From the NCBI GenBank assembly GCA_008729055.1, contig SDUX01000008.1, forward strand, positions 3,869,756 to 3,933,755: 64,000 nucleotides of DNA. The letters run 5' to 3'. The position numbers and the translations under genes are program-made. The DNA comes from Pyropia haitanensis (Eukaryota; Rhodophyta; Bangiophyceae; Bangiales; Bangiaceae). The notes beneath the pieces are model-generated. The model saw only the letters and a program-made list of their open reading frames with translations, was not told the origin of the DNA and did no database searches. Below are positions 24,640 through 35,811 of the stretch, one piece after another (the stretch's first letter is position 1; every line of letters begins with the position of its first letter).

Positions 24640-24844
24640 ATGCGCGGCGGCCAGCGGGACGGCGCCGCCGCGGGCGCGACCGCCCCCCGCGTGGCCTTCC
24701 TCCCCACCCCCTCCACGGCGCTGCCGCGGCGCGCCGCCGCTGCCGCCCCGTCGACGCGGCCGCCACGGCGGCGGCTGCCGGCCGCGGGCGGCGGCGGGTG
24801 GTCCGCCCGCCGTCCCCCCCCCCGCACCGCCGGGTCGTCGCGGC

Positions 24845-24887
<43 letters not shown>

Positions 24888-26234
24888 CCGCGGCGGTCGG
24901 TGTTTACGGAGCCCCCCCCCCCCGGGGCGGCTGGCGGTGGCGATGCCGCCGCGGCGAGCCGCGCCCTCGAGGCGTGGCTCGTGGACAATGGCGTGTACCT
25001 GTCGGACAAGAGCTCCTGGGGCCGCGCGCCGCACCCGCTGGCGATTGCCAACGAGACGACCGACGATGGGGAGCCGTCGGGCCGGGGGCTGGTCGCCGTC
25101 AAGGGCGTCGTGCAGGGGGAGCCGCTGTTCAAGCTCCCGCTGACGGTGCTGCTGACCAAGGCGGTCGCGCTGCAGACGTTTGGCGACGCGATGCCGGCCG
25201 ACACGGACGACTGGATCGCGATCGCCGCGCTGCTCATCCGGGAGCGGTCGCTCGGCGACGCGTCGTTTTACGCGCCCTACCTGGGCGTCTTGCCCGCCGA
25301 CGCGGAGCTGGCGCCCCTCTTCCGGTGGACGCGGGAGGAGCTGGCACCGCTGGCGGGCAGCCCGACGGTGGCGGCGGCGGCCAGCCTCCGCCGCAAGGTG
25401 GCGGGCGAGTACGCCGACGCGGACGCGCCGGGCGGCCTCTTTGGCCGCACCCGCGCCGTCTTTGACGCGGCCGTCTACACCGAGGCCGCCTGGGGCTGGG
25501 CGTTTGCGGTGCTCTTCTCCCGCCTCGTCCTGCTTCGCGGCAGCGGCACGCTCGCGCTGGTGCCGTACGCGGACCTGCTCAACCACAACCCGTACTGTGG
25601 CGCGTACATTGACACGTTCCAGGAGAACTTTACGGGCACCGGCTACGTGTGCGTGTTTACCGACCGCCCGTACGGCAAGATGGAGCAGGTGTACACGACG
25701 TACGGGCAAAAGACCAACGCGGAGCTGCTGCTGCTGTACGGCTTTGTGGTCGACCGCAACCCGTACGACGCGGTCGACGTGTCGGTGGCGGTGGACGAGG
25801 CGGACCCGCTGTACGAGCGCAAGGTGCGGTTCCTCGAGGGCGCCGGCCAAGAGGCGGGCTCGTCCGTCGCGTTCCCGCTCTACGCGGACCGCTACCCGAT
25901 GGAGCTCATCGAGTACCTGCGCTTTTGTGTGGCCACGGAAGAGGAGATGGACTCGGGCGCGGACTGGGGGGACTTTGTCAGCGAGCGCAACGAGGTGGCC
26001 GTCGCGCAGGCGCTGCTCGGCGCGTGCACCGCCGCGCTGGCGGGCTACCCGCGGAGCCTGGAGGAGGACGACGCGCTCGCCCGCGACCGCGGCATGTACG
26101 CGATGCTGTCGCTCAAGCAGCGCGCGGCGCTGCGGCAGGTGCGGGGGGAGAAGCGCATCCTCAAGCGCACCATTGCCAACACGCAAAAGGAGATGCAGAC
26201 GCCCCGCATGCTGTTTACGTCGTTGAACAGTTGA
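24640..26234 (+). CDS. Rubisco-LSMT/SETD3-type SET-domain methyltransferase, probably plastid
   Basis: These enzymes methylate lysine (or histidine in SETD3) of non-histone proteins; plastid members act on Rubisco large subunit or fructose-bisphosphate aldolase. ATG 24640 opens a leader with AFLPTPS near residue 20 and many Ala, Arg and Ser, like a transit peptide. The leader frame changes to the domain frame at the C10 run 24814-24823. The SET core runs from about 25060: SGRGLVAVKGVVQGEPLFKL, IAIAALLIRERSLGDASFYA, VPYADLLNHNPYCGAYI (the NHxP-type motif), then VYTTYGQKTNAELLLLYGFV with the YG pair. The Rubisco-LSMT substrate-binding C-terminal domain follows (YADRYPMELIEYLRF). Stop 26232-26234. 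After the slip the frame is clean. Only an upstream TTG precedes in the domain frame, which supports the spliced or slipped leader. Substrate not determinable. Confidence 0.82.
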
Positions 26235-27419
26235 GGCGGCGGCGGCGGCAGGGGGGGTGGGGACGGCGTGGTCATTGCCGCTGTGCCGAGGCGAATGGAC
26301 GGGCGGGCGGGCGGGCGGGCGGGCGGGCGGGCGGGGGGGGGGTGAGGTGGCTGGAGGGGACGGGGGACGACGTCCAACGTGGGGAGGGCGGCCACCCTGT
26401 GTATCGGTTTGCCCGGCTCGCAAGCGCGATCGCGCGGGAGTACGACGAAATCTCGATGGTTGGGCAGGTGTACGCACCGGTATCCGGCAGCTCCGGTGCC
26501 GTACTTGTCGACGAATTGACGGTGATATCCGTCCATCCGTGATCCGAATGGCAGTTCAATTGATCTTGCCCCAATCCGCGCGAAGCGACCTTGAACAGCG
26601 ACACGCCGTCTGCGGCGCGTGCCACAAGACGAGGTCACCGTAGGATGAACGCCGTGCAGCATGATGTGCGATGAACGCACTCACTGTGCTTGCGGTTCTT
26701 CTTGGCCACTTCTCCTCCTCTATCCCGCTTGTGTTCCTTCCCTCTGTGTCCGGCCATTCGTTACGGTTAGAGGTACGTATGCGCCGGCATTTGAGCGCGA
26801 CCGTCCGTTGCTACGGTCCCTCCATCGCACCAACGGTGACCCCACCGCCCTCCCCCCTCCCTCTCCCCCCTTTTCCGCCTCTTCTTGCAGTGATGATATA
26901 GGAATTCTCTACGGACTAGAGTTTCCGATCTCCCTATCAATATCTTCTTTTGGGAGCAGTGACGAGAGCTATTTTCCTTGGCTGTCTGACGCAAGACGAC
27001 GCGGCGCGCTGCTGGCGCGGCGGCGGTGGCGGTGTGGCTGTGGGGCGGCTGGGCCACGCGGCGACATTGTGATGCTCTCTGCTTGTTTGGGAGCTGGGAA
27101 CTGACGCGGCTGTTGCGCCCACCATCGATTTGCTTCTCTCGTTTGTATGGCAACTGTGGAGCTCAACGGTGACCATGACCTGCCATCGTCTTGGACATGG
27201 AGCGGCCTCTTGACTTTTGTAGGGTTGATATTGAATGGAGGGGTGTCACAGAAGACAGGCCGCGTTGGGAATGACCATGTGTCCAGTGTCGACCTCTGTA
27301 TGTTTGCACCCCTGCTGCACTATTTTCCCGTGTTTACGCCAAGGTCGATCGTATGCCAAGCCTTTTGTCGATTCAAGAGCGGAGGGAAAGCACGACCCCC
27401 GCCCCCTCCGCCCCCGCCC
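26235..27419. other. Convergent 3' spacer with a GGGC microsatellite and an intron-like segment
   Basis: The SET and transporter genes converge here. A (GGGC)n run lies at 26299-26330. On the plus strand, a strong donor GTACGT at 26773 is followed by a pyrimidine tract and TTGCAG ending at 26890, which would make a 118-bp intron. An ATG at 26671 encodes a short hydrophobic peptide in phase, but the sequence after the acceptor begins TGATGA. No protein is supported; a noncoding transcript is possible. Confidence 0.4.
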
Positions 27420-28384
27420 TCATACCCGCTCCATATCCGCGCTCGACGAGTGCGCCTCGCGCCCGTCCGCCCCCCGGTCCTTGGTAGTGTACATGGCTTC
27501 GTCCTCGAGCCAGTAGTTCATGGTGTTCTGGTTGTGCCACCGCATGGCAGGCGGCGCGACCGCGTCGGCCGCCCCCGCCCCCTCCTCCCCAGCCCCATCC
27601 TCGGGCCGCCGCCGCCGCCGCCGCCGCCGCCGCACCGCCGCGGCCCCCCGCTGCAACAGCACGTTGGCGTTGGTCGGCACGCCGCTCACCCGCCCGAGCG
27701 GCGGGAACTCCCCCACACACGCCGCCGCCGCGGCGGCGGCGCAGCACGCGCCCGCCGACAGCGCCATGACGTCCCGAAAGCCCTCGGCGCGCCGCGCGGA
27801 CAGCATCCCCCCCAGCAGCGCGCCCGCCAGCAGCCCCACCTGCGTCGTTGCCGTCCGCATCGCGGTGGTCGGCGCGCGGAGCGACGGGTGCACCGTCGCG
27901 GCGGCAACGACCGTCGAGTAGTAGGCGTGGGAGGAGGTGACGATGCCGTGTAGGCCGAGCAGCGCGACGGCCAGGTCGGCCGACTCGGCAACGGCGAGGC
28001 CCGCAAACAGGCCGCCGCCGCCGAGGAGCGACAGCGGCCACAGCCACCGGTTGCGGGCGGGGAGGAGGTCTGCCAGCGACGGCACCGCCGCGTCGACGCT
28101 GATGCCTACCGCCCACGCGATGAGGAAGCCCTTGGCCGTCCACAGCAGCGCCTCGGACGAGCCGATCGGCTCCATAAAGATGACGGCGGCGAGGTAGGGG
28201 GCGGTCACCGCCGCCAGCTGCCCGTACGCAACGCCATACAGGGTGCCCGTCAAGTAGAGGGCGTACAGGCCGGACGGGGTGTTGACCAGCGCGCCACGCA
28301 CGTCGGCGGCGACCTTGGCCGCCACCGTCGACGGCGGCGGCGGGTCCGCCTGGAACTCCCCATCGTCCGCCGCGTCGGCCGGCA

Positions 28385-28416
<32 letters not shown>

Positions 28417-29077
28417 CGCCGCAGCGTTGCGGCACTGATGGCGAGCGTGGCGAGGCCCGCCGCCGCGGCGGCGGCCACAAACGGCAGCGCCCGCTCCCGG
28501 TCCGTCACCCACAGGATGACAATCCCCCCCACAAAGACGCCCACCCGGTTGGCCACGTAAAACGTTGCGAGCGTGCCGTCCCGGCGGGCGGGAAAGTCGT
28601 CGGGCGGGCCGACCATGGCGTTTTCAATGAGCGCCCCAATCGCCGGCGCCGCCAGCGTCAGCGCCCGGTAGGCCGTTGCGAGCAGCACCGCCGCGATGAG
28701 CCGCGCCTTCTCCTCCCGCGCCGAGTCTGTCGACGCGCGGAACTTGCCGACCGCCGCCGCAAACGCGCCCGCACACACAAACGCGACGGCGAGCATTGCA
28801 ACGACCGCGGGGCGGCGGCCGCCCATCCGCACGTCCGCGATGGCGGCGGCAAAGGGGGCGAGGAGGAGGCCGGCGCCGGCGCCCGCGGCGAGCGCGCCCA
28901 GGCCGAGCAGGTTGGTGCCGCCGAGCGAGATGATCGAGCCGATGAGGTAGGTGTAGAAGAGGGCGTCGGTGAGGCCAATGCCGGCGCCAAAGAGGGCGGG
29001 CAGGATGGGCGAGCGGGGGGTGGGGGGGGGGGGGGGGGGGGCGCCGCGTCCAGGTCGCCCGACTCACCGACCGCCAT
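27420..29077 (-). CDS. Multi-pass membrane transporter, MFS-like
   Basis: ATG 29077 starts MAVGESGDLDAA, a Pro run, then the membrane domain. The frame changes at the 18-19-base G run 29022-29040 (C on the coding strand); the span is not a multiple of three. The domain shows about twelve hydrophobic segments: ILPALFGAGIGLTDALFYTY, YLIGSIISLGGTNLLGLGAL, a loop ADVRMGGRRPAVV that resembles the MFS motif-A loop between helices 2 and 3, later FYVANRVGVFVGGIVILWVT, ALYLTGTLYGVAYGQLAAV, and TTAMRTATTQVGLLAGALLG. A central Pro/Asp-rich cytosolic loop splits the two halves, as in MFS carriers. The C-terminal tail is hydrophilic and Asn/Glu-rich (RWHNQNTMNYWLEDEAMY). Substrate and subfamily are not recognisable. 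Convergent with the SET gene. Confidence 0.65.
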
Positions 29078-30930
29078 GGTGCTGCCGCCACCGCAGCGGC
29101 CACTGCCGCCGCCGCCGACGGGCCAACAGTTGGTGACGGAACACGGCCCTTGGGGAATGAGGGGGTAGCCGCAGCGCGCCCCCCGGGTCAGACCAGTGAG
29201 GGGGGTCACGGCCGCCCGACGACGGCGTCACCGTCGCGGTGCCACTGCGGGGCGGATCCTGCGGGGGCCAACCCACCGCGGCGACGCTCCACCCCCACCT
29301 CACCCCCGCCCGCACGCGCACCCCGACCGCCCCACCGTCGCCGCTGTCGCCGCCGTCGCCTGGCCACCGCCGTGCAGCCGCCGCCGGCGCGGCGCACGGC
29401 CGGCGGGGAGAGTGGCCTGTACACGGGCGGCAAGCGCGTCCGGGGTACCTCCACCGCCCCCCGCGCGGCGTCCCCATTCAAACCGGGTCTGAGGGAGGGA
29501 GGGGACGCCACAGTTTCGACGCTCCGCCGCGGATCGCTTCCCCCCCTCCCCTCCTCTTCTGGTCTGGTGTAGCGGGGGGGGGGGGGGGGGACGGCGCGAC
29601 TGGACTGCTGGCCGGCTGGCCGGCGTGGTGGCTCGTCGCCCCCCGCGCCGCCGCCGCCCGCTGGCGCGAGTCGCCGCCGCCACGGCGACACGCACCACGC
29701 GCGAGGGAGCACGGGCGGTGTCGCCGCCGGCCCGCCGCCGTGGGGTCCCGCGTCCCGGGCTGGCGGCGCCCCCCGGATCTCATCCGCCGCGCGCTGATTG
29801 GGGCGTGGCGGGTGTGTCGGTGGGGCCTCCGAGAGGGAGGGGCTGGAGGCCGGGGGCGGGGGTGGCTCTGTGCTGGATCCGTCAGGCCGTATGGATTGGG
29901 TAGAGTACCCGCCTCTATGGTGTCGCCCGTCGGGCGGGGCCCCCTTCCCCCAATCGCCACTGGTGGAGGTCACCACGGGCGGGGTCGGTGGGCCCCGCCC
30001 GACGCGGCGGACCCTCCGTTGCGCTGGTCCCCACGACGTGGCGCCCGTCCTCTGCGGTGGCAGCCGCCGCGGGCTGTCTCAAAACTGGGAGCTCCCGCTC
30101 GCGCGGGCGCCACCTACACACTGAACCGGCCGGCCCGCACCCCCTCCTCCCACGCGCCACTTCTTGGGCGGTCTGCGTCTGCTCACGCCCCCTCCGCGTG
30201 GCCTCCCCTGACCTCACCTGGGGCCGTCTGGGCGCACGCCCGCCCAGTGGCGACATCGACCACCTTGCAGCCACAGCCAGGGAGAGGAGCGCTCCAGTGC
30301 CGCCAAACGAGGGGCAACCGCGGACCAGCGGCAGGGGCGGGGGGGGCCGCGTGAGCGAGAGCGGCCGCGCTCTCTGGCGGGCGTCCACGATGCCAATGCT
30401 AGGATGACAGCCCCATCCCCGCCCCCCCTACGCCCCACCCCCTCCGCCCGTTCCGTGGTGGAGAGCAGCCGCGTGGCGTTCTTGGTCATGCCCGCCTCGC
30501 GCTTTCCAATGTGGCTGCTGCTGGCCTGTGGGTTTGCGGGGGGATATCGGAGGGGAACATGGGACGCCGTGAAGTCTTCCTCCTTCCAGCAGCAGACGGC
30601 TCTTTGGGTACAGCATCAGCAGCACAATGAGGCAGGCTGTTTGCCTTCGATGGGCGCGTGGAGGGAACTGAACAACAGGAGTGACGCAACAACAGGGTAG
30701 CGCAGCGGGCGCGACCTCGATTCAACTTGCGGAACGCATTGGACGTTAGCAGTGCAAGCGACAGCGGGTGGTGCAGTAGACGCGCGGCTAACAAGGACCC
30801 CGCACCCTGCGTGAAGAGCAGTGTCGACGCTGCACGGCGCGGAGCGCCAGCAGAGTTTGGTAGTGCAGGCGCGCCCGGTGAGCTCGTCGACCTGATGCTG
30901 CTCACGGTATGGGACCGTGGCTTGGCGGTC
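29078..30930. other. Spacer upstream of the transporter, no gene seen
   Basis: Contains the promoter side of the transporter gene. G runs occur near 29574-29590. Open frames exist on both strands but have no domain or consistent codon bias. I see no RNA gene. Confidence 0.5.
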
Positions 30931-30938
30931 GCGGGCCC

Positions 30939-31214
30939 CCTTCCAACTTGGCACGCCCCTCCCACCCCCTATTCACTCCCCACCGACCCTCCGCTGCCAC
31001 TGCCGCCCAGAAGGCCCGCCGTACGACAACCAAACTGCTGGCCACGTAGGTGCCACTGCGGAGAGAGGCCAGGCACCTGCTGTATAAATCACGACCGTGA
31101 CGAGCCACCTTCCAACTTGGCGCGCCCCTCCCACCCCCTATTCACTCCCCACCGACCCTCCGCTCCCACTGCCGCCCAGAAGGCCCGCCGTACGAAAGCC
31201 AAACTGCTGGCCAC
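30939..31214. repeat. Pair of ~107-bp direct repeats, 169 bp apart
   Basis: The segment 30939-31045 recurs at 31108-31214 with only a few substitutions (for example GCACGC/GCGCGC, and ACAACCAAA/AAAGCCAAA near the ends). A TATAAA sequence (31083-31088) lies between the copies. The second copy stays open in a frame reading QKARRTKAKLLATRDRVYDE. The duplication could be a promoter duplication, a solo-element remnant or an incipient tandem gene exon. Confidence 0.9.
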
Positions 31215-31699
31215 TCGCGATCGCGTATACGATGAGGGCGCCGCAGCAGCCGGCCACTCCGACGCGTCGGCAAGGACGGCGCCTTTGGGTGCACCCGCCG
31301 CCGGCCGCGCCGGTGCGGTGGGCGGCCGCTGGCGAGCGCCGCCCGCACCGACGCGAGGCGGCTCGCGTGCGCCGCGTCGACCGACGCGTCGGGGGCCGAC
31401 TCGTAGCCGCCAGCATCGGCGTCGGGGGTGGCAGCGGCGGCGATGGCGGCGACGGTGGCGGCGGCCGGCGCCGCCGCCGCTGTCGGTAGCGGCGCCGCCA
31501 TCACCGCGTGGGCCGCCGCAATCGGAGCGAAAGGGGTCGTCTCGGCAGGGGCAGCTGTACACTCCATTGCGCGAGCAGCGGACGGCGCCGGCGGCAGGGA
31601 CAGCGCTGCCCGGCCTCACCGTGGCAACGACGCCGTGGGGGACGGCGGGCACCCGCGACAGCAGCAACGGCTGCCGCTGACAAAAAGCCGGCAGTGTCG

Positions 31700-32664
31700 G
31701 GTGGCAACGGGAGCTCGTGGCAGCAGGGAAGGCGGTGGCGGACAGCAGCGCGCGACGGCGGCGGTGGTGGTGGCGCGGGGCAGCGGCCCGCGGCAGCGGC
31801 AGCAGGGGGCAGTGGCGGCGGCGGCGGCGGTGGCGGCGGCAGGGGGGAGCGACGGCGGCGGCGGCGGCGACGGCAGTGGGAAGCTGCGTCCGCGGCGGCG
31901 GCCGCGCCCGGGGGTAGCGGCGGCGGCGGTGGCGGCAGCAGCAGCAGCAGCAGCAGAGCGTGGCGGTGGCCGCGGCGCGGGCGGCCGCGGCCGCGGCTTG
32001 GTGGTGGCAGCAGGGGGGAGCGGCGACAGCGGCGGCGGCGACGGCGACAGCAGCCGCAGGAGCGAGCTGCGGCGGCGGCGGCAGCCGAGAGCCGCGGCCG
32101 CGGCGGCGGTCGCGCGAGGTGGGGGCGGCGGCCGCGGCGGCGGCGGCAATGACGACGGCAGCAACAATGGGGGGTGGCGGCTGCGGCGGCGGCAGCGGCG
32201 GCCGGGAAGGGTGGTGGCGACGGCGGCGACCACAGCTGGGGGGGGGCTGCGGCAGGGGCGGCGGCAGCGGCAGGGGGGTGCGGCGGCGGCCGTAGCAGCA
32301 GCGGCGGCGGCGGCGGCGGCGGCAGCGGGGGAGAGCGGCGGCGGCAGCGGCGACGGCGGCGGGGACCGCAGCAGGGGCTGGCGGCCGCGGCGGCGGCCGC
32401 CGCGCCAGGGAGAATCGGCGGCGGCGGCGGCGACGGCGCCAGTCGAGGGCCGCGACGGCGGCCGCCGCCGCGCCAGGGACGAGCGGCGCCAGGGCTGGCG
32501 GCGGCGGGGGCGGCGGCAGCAGGGGGGGGTGGCCACCGCGGCGGCGGCGGCCGCGCCAGAAAGGAGCGGTGGTGGCGGCGGCCGCGCCAGAAAGGAGCGG
32601 TGGTGGCGGCGGCAACCGCAGCAGGGGGGAACGGCTGCGGCGGCAGCCGCCGCGCCAGGGGCAA

Positions 32665-32728
<64 letters not shown>

Positions 32729-32770
32729 AGGTGACGGCGGCGGCCACAGCGGGGGTGGCGGCAGGGGGAA
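31700..32770. repeat. 1-kb degenerate GGC/GCA-rich minisatellite
   Basis: Almost the whole kilobase is built from GGC, GCA and GGGGGA words with recurrent islands such as CGCGCCAG and AAAGGAGCGG. Within it a 31-base unit is perfectly duplicated in tandem (32550-32580 and 32581-32611). All six frames are open for long distances because stop codons are scarce, so open frames here are not evidence for coding. Confidence 0.8.
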
Positions 32771-33322
32771 GCAGCGGGCGGTGCGGCCGTGGCTGCCACG
32801 GTGCTGGGTCGACCACCATGCAGCCAGCCAGGCAGAGGAGATTGTGATCGTTCCTCTATCCGAGTCCGCTCCCCCCGCCGACAGTGAAGCGTAGTTGGCC
32901 CATGCAGCTGAGCAGGATATTCAGAACGACGTGTAATTAACGGGGATTACCTCAATTGGATCCGTCGGCGCGCATCGATGGACTTGATCTCACAACAAAT
33001 ACGTCGCGCGCCGTATCTCGTGTTGGAGCCCGAGTCGCCACTTGCAACCTGCACTCGACCCGTTTTGGGGGTCATCATAGGTTTCCAGGCCGGCGGCACC
33101 GGCGGGGCCGCAGCTCAAGCTGCCGTCGACCGCGCCGAGCTCTCCCCTTCCCGCGGCCGCCAACGCCCCTCGTGCTGCCGCCGCCGCTGCCGTTGCCGAC
33201 GTACCAGTAGCCGCGACCCCCTGCTTGCCAGCTTGACCGCCTGGTGCTGCTGTGTGAGCTGCGTCCTGCGCCACGCTTCACCCACGCCACCCCCACCAGC
33301 GTTCCTCCCTCCTTTCATCGCC

Positions 33323-35422
33323 ATGGCCCCCGCCGCGTTCATCACGCCCGTGGCCGCGGCCGCCACCCGCTCGTCCGCGTCGGCCTTTGCGGCTGGCGCC
33401 CACGTCAGTGGTCGCCCCACCCTCGCCGGCGGTGCGCCGGCGGTGGCGGCGGCGGGCGGCCGGGGGCGGGCCGCGCGGCTGGCCATGAAGGTGACCATTG
33501 AGGAGGCGCCGCTGCCAAATTCGATGCGCGGCGTCACGATTCACGTGTCGGCGGACGAGGTGGCGCTGTGCTACAACAAGGTACGTACGGGTTGGGCAGG
33601 GCTGGTCATGTGGTTGGGGGGGGGCGAGGTGCGGTCGTTGGGTTGGGGGGTGGCGGGGGTGTGTGGGTGGGGCGGATGGTGGGGAAGGGGGGGGGAGACG
33701 GAAGGACTAGGGGGAGAGCGAGACGGGTTGATGAGCGCGCCGGGTGGGACAGTCCGTGTCACAACAGGGGGTGCCGCGCTCGTGGGAGGTGCAGTTGGCC
33801 TGAGGGCCGGCTCACAGTGGCGTCTGCCGCGGGCTGTGCTGGCTGCAGTTGCTGCGGTTGGAATGCAGCGCACTACCGAATGGTCCCGTTGTTCGTGGCG
33901 CAGTGTCACGGGCTGCTCCAGCGGCTGTGTCGAGGCTGACGCTCCCCGCTGACTTGATGGTTTGCTGCTCGTCTGTGGATTTGTGGTGCGCCCTATCTGC
34001 TGCACCGCATGGCCTCTCTCTTCCCTTTTGCTTCCACACCCCATGGCCCTTGCTTCACCGTCGTTTGGTGCCCCCTCCCCGCTCCCTCAGGTGGTGAAAG
34101 ACCTGCAGAAGCGTGCCACCATCCCGGGCTTCCGCGCCGGCAAGGTGCCCCGCAAGGTGGTCCTGAACCACTTTGGCAAGGCCACCGTCACCGCCTCGGC
34201 GGTGGAGGAGGTCATTCAGCACACGGTGCAGCAGGCGCTCTCCTCGCTGAGCGTGTCGGCCATTGGCCAGGCCCAGCTGGCGGAGGACGTACAGGACATT
34301 GTGGCCAAGTTTGACCCCGAGTCGGAGCTGAGCTTTGGCATCAAGGTGGACGTGTGGCCCGAGGCGACGCTCACTGCCGACTACAAGGGCCTCACCGTCA
34401 GCGCCCAGGAGACCGCCTTTGACGAGTCGATTGTGGACGATGCGCTGGAGCAGGCGCGCCGTCGCGAGGCGTTTACGGTCCTGTCGCCGGCGGACGCGGT
34501 GGCGGAGATTGGCCGCGTCGCGGTTGGCTCCCTCGTCGGCTTTTACCGCAACGAGGATGGCAGCCGCGGGGAGGCGCTGCCCGACATTGCGTCGGGCGAG
34601 TCGGTGGAGATCAAGCTGCGCACCGGCCAGTACATGGCGGGCTTTGTGGAGGGCATCCTCGGCATGAAGGCGGGGGACGTGCGGGACGTGGCGGTCGAGT
34701 TCCCCGCGGAGAGCGCGCGGCCAGAGCTGCGCGGCGTCAAGGCCATCTTTGAGGTGACCGTGTCGGCGCTCAAGGATGAGGTGCTGCCAGAGCTCAACGA
34801 CGACTTTGCGCGGTCCGCGACAGAGCACGACACGCTCGAGGCGCTGCGCGCGGACATCCGCCAGCGGCTGGGCGAGGAGACGGACGGCGCCAACGACGCG
34901 GCGGTGTCCAAGGCGCTCGAGGCGGCGCTCGCCGAGATCACCGACGTGGAACTCCCCGAGACGCTCATTGACGAGCAGGCCAAGACCAAGTTCGCGACCA
35001 TGATGTCGGACTTTAAGAGCAAGGGCAACATGTCGGACGAGCAGATCAAGTCGATGATCACGCAGGAGAGCTACCAGGCGTACAGGAAGAGCGCCCTGAA
35101 GAATATCGTCAAGAGCTTGACGGCCAACCTGGCCATCACCAAGATTGCGCAGCTGGAGGGCATCGAGGCGGAGCCCGCCGAGGTGGAGGAGCAGATGGCA
35201 CTGATCAAGGCGGAGATGAAGGGCAAGCCCCTCGACGACGAGGCGTCGGTGCGGGATAAGGTGGTTGGCCAGGTGTTGCGGCAAAAGGTGCTCGCGTTCC
35301 TCAAGGAGACCGCCGTCGTGACGATGACGACCAAGGCCACCGACGCCGAGGCGGCGGCGGCCGCCGCGGCCGCCGAGGCCGACGCGGCCAAGGAGCCCGT
35401 CGCCGCCGCGGGAGAAGCGTAG
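33323..35422 (+). CDS. TIG: Trigger factor, plastid-targeted ribosome-associated chaperone
   Basis: Trigger factor binds the ribosome exit tunnel and shields nascent chains; plant and algal copies act in the plastid. Exon 1 (33323-33580) encodes a leader MAPAAFITPVAAAATRSSAS with Phe at position 6, then MKVTIEEAPLPNSMRGVTIH, the start of the ribosome-binding domain. Exon 2 (34091-35422) begins VVKDLQKRATIPGFRAGKVP, containing the ribosome-docking GFRxGKVP signature, then the FKBP-type domain (GSLVGFYRNEDGS to GVKAIFEVTVSALKDEVLPE) and the helical C-terminal domain (VELPETLIDEQAKTKF, QSYQAYRKSALKNIVKSLT). The 510-bp intron 33581-34090 starts GTACGT and ends CCTCAG, phase 0, joining NK to VVKDLQ. 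The 529-residue product matches bacterial trigger factor plus a transit peptide and an Ala-rich tail. No frame slips. ATG 33323 has a CGCCATGG context. Confidence 0.93.
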
Positions 35423-35811
35423 GACGGGACTGGGCGGGGAGACGGGGGCCGGTTTTGTCGCGGGAGGGGGGGGGTAGGGTGGGGACGGAGGGTGGCGGGG
35501 GAGGACGTGCTGCATGGATGGACGACAACTTTGTCAAAAAAAGAAAAAAACAAAAACCTTTCTTTTGTTGCGCTTCCGGACGGCAGCACCAGAAAGGCAC
35601 CCGACGGGGCCGGCGTGGGAGTAGCGCCTGTCCGAAAAGCGGGCGGTGGACCTCGCAAGCCCACCAGACCGGTGGGCTCACCACCAGCGCACGCCCCACC
35701 ATCGTGTCGCCCCTACTCCCATCGTCACCCCCACTCCCCCCCCCATCGCCCAGACTCCACCCGCCAAATGCCCTTGCCATCCCCTCCATCGCCTCGACCC
35801 CCCCCTCGGCC
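35423..35811. terminator. Convergent 3' region between trigger factor and AAMP
   Basis: An A-rich stretch at 35534-35555 follows the trigger-factor stop by about 110 bases and may mark its 3' end. The rest of this 390-base spacer carries the 3' flank of the AAMP-like gene. Confidence 0.35.

Noticed and set aside
29078..30930. Several 100-370-residue open frames between the transporter and the repeats
   Set aside because: They overlap on both strands, lack motifs and read Pro/Arg-rich sequence in every frame.
31428..32894. Long plus-strand open frame rich in Ala and Gly
   Set aside because: It coincides with the GGC/GCA minisatellite and no unique sequence or motif occurs in it. All other frames are open too.
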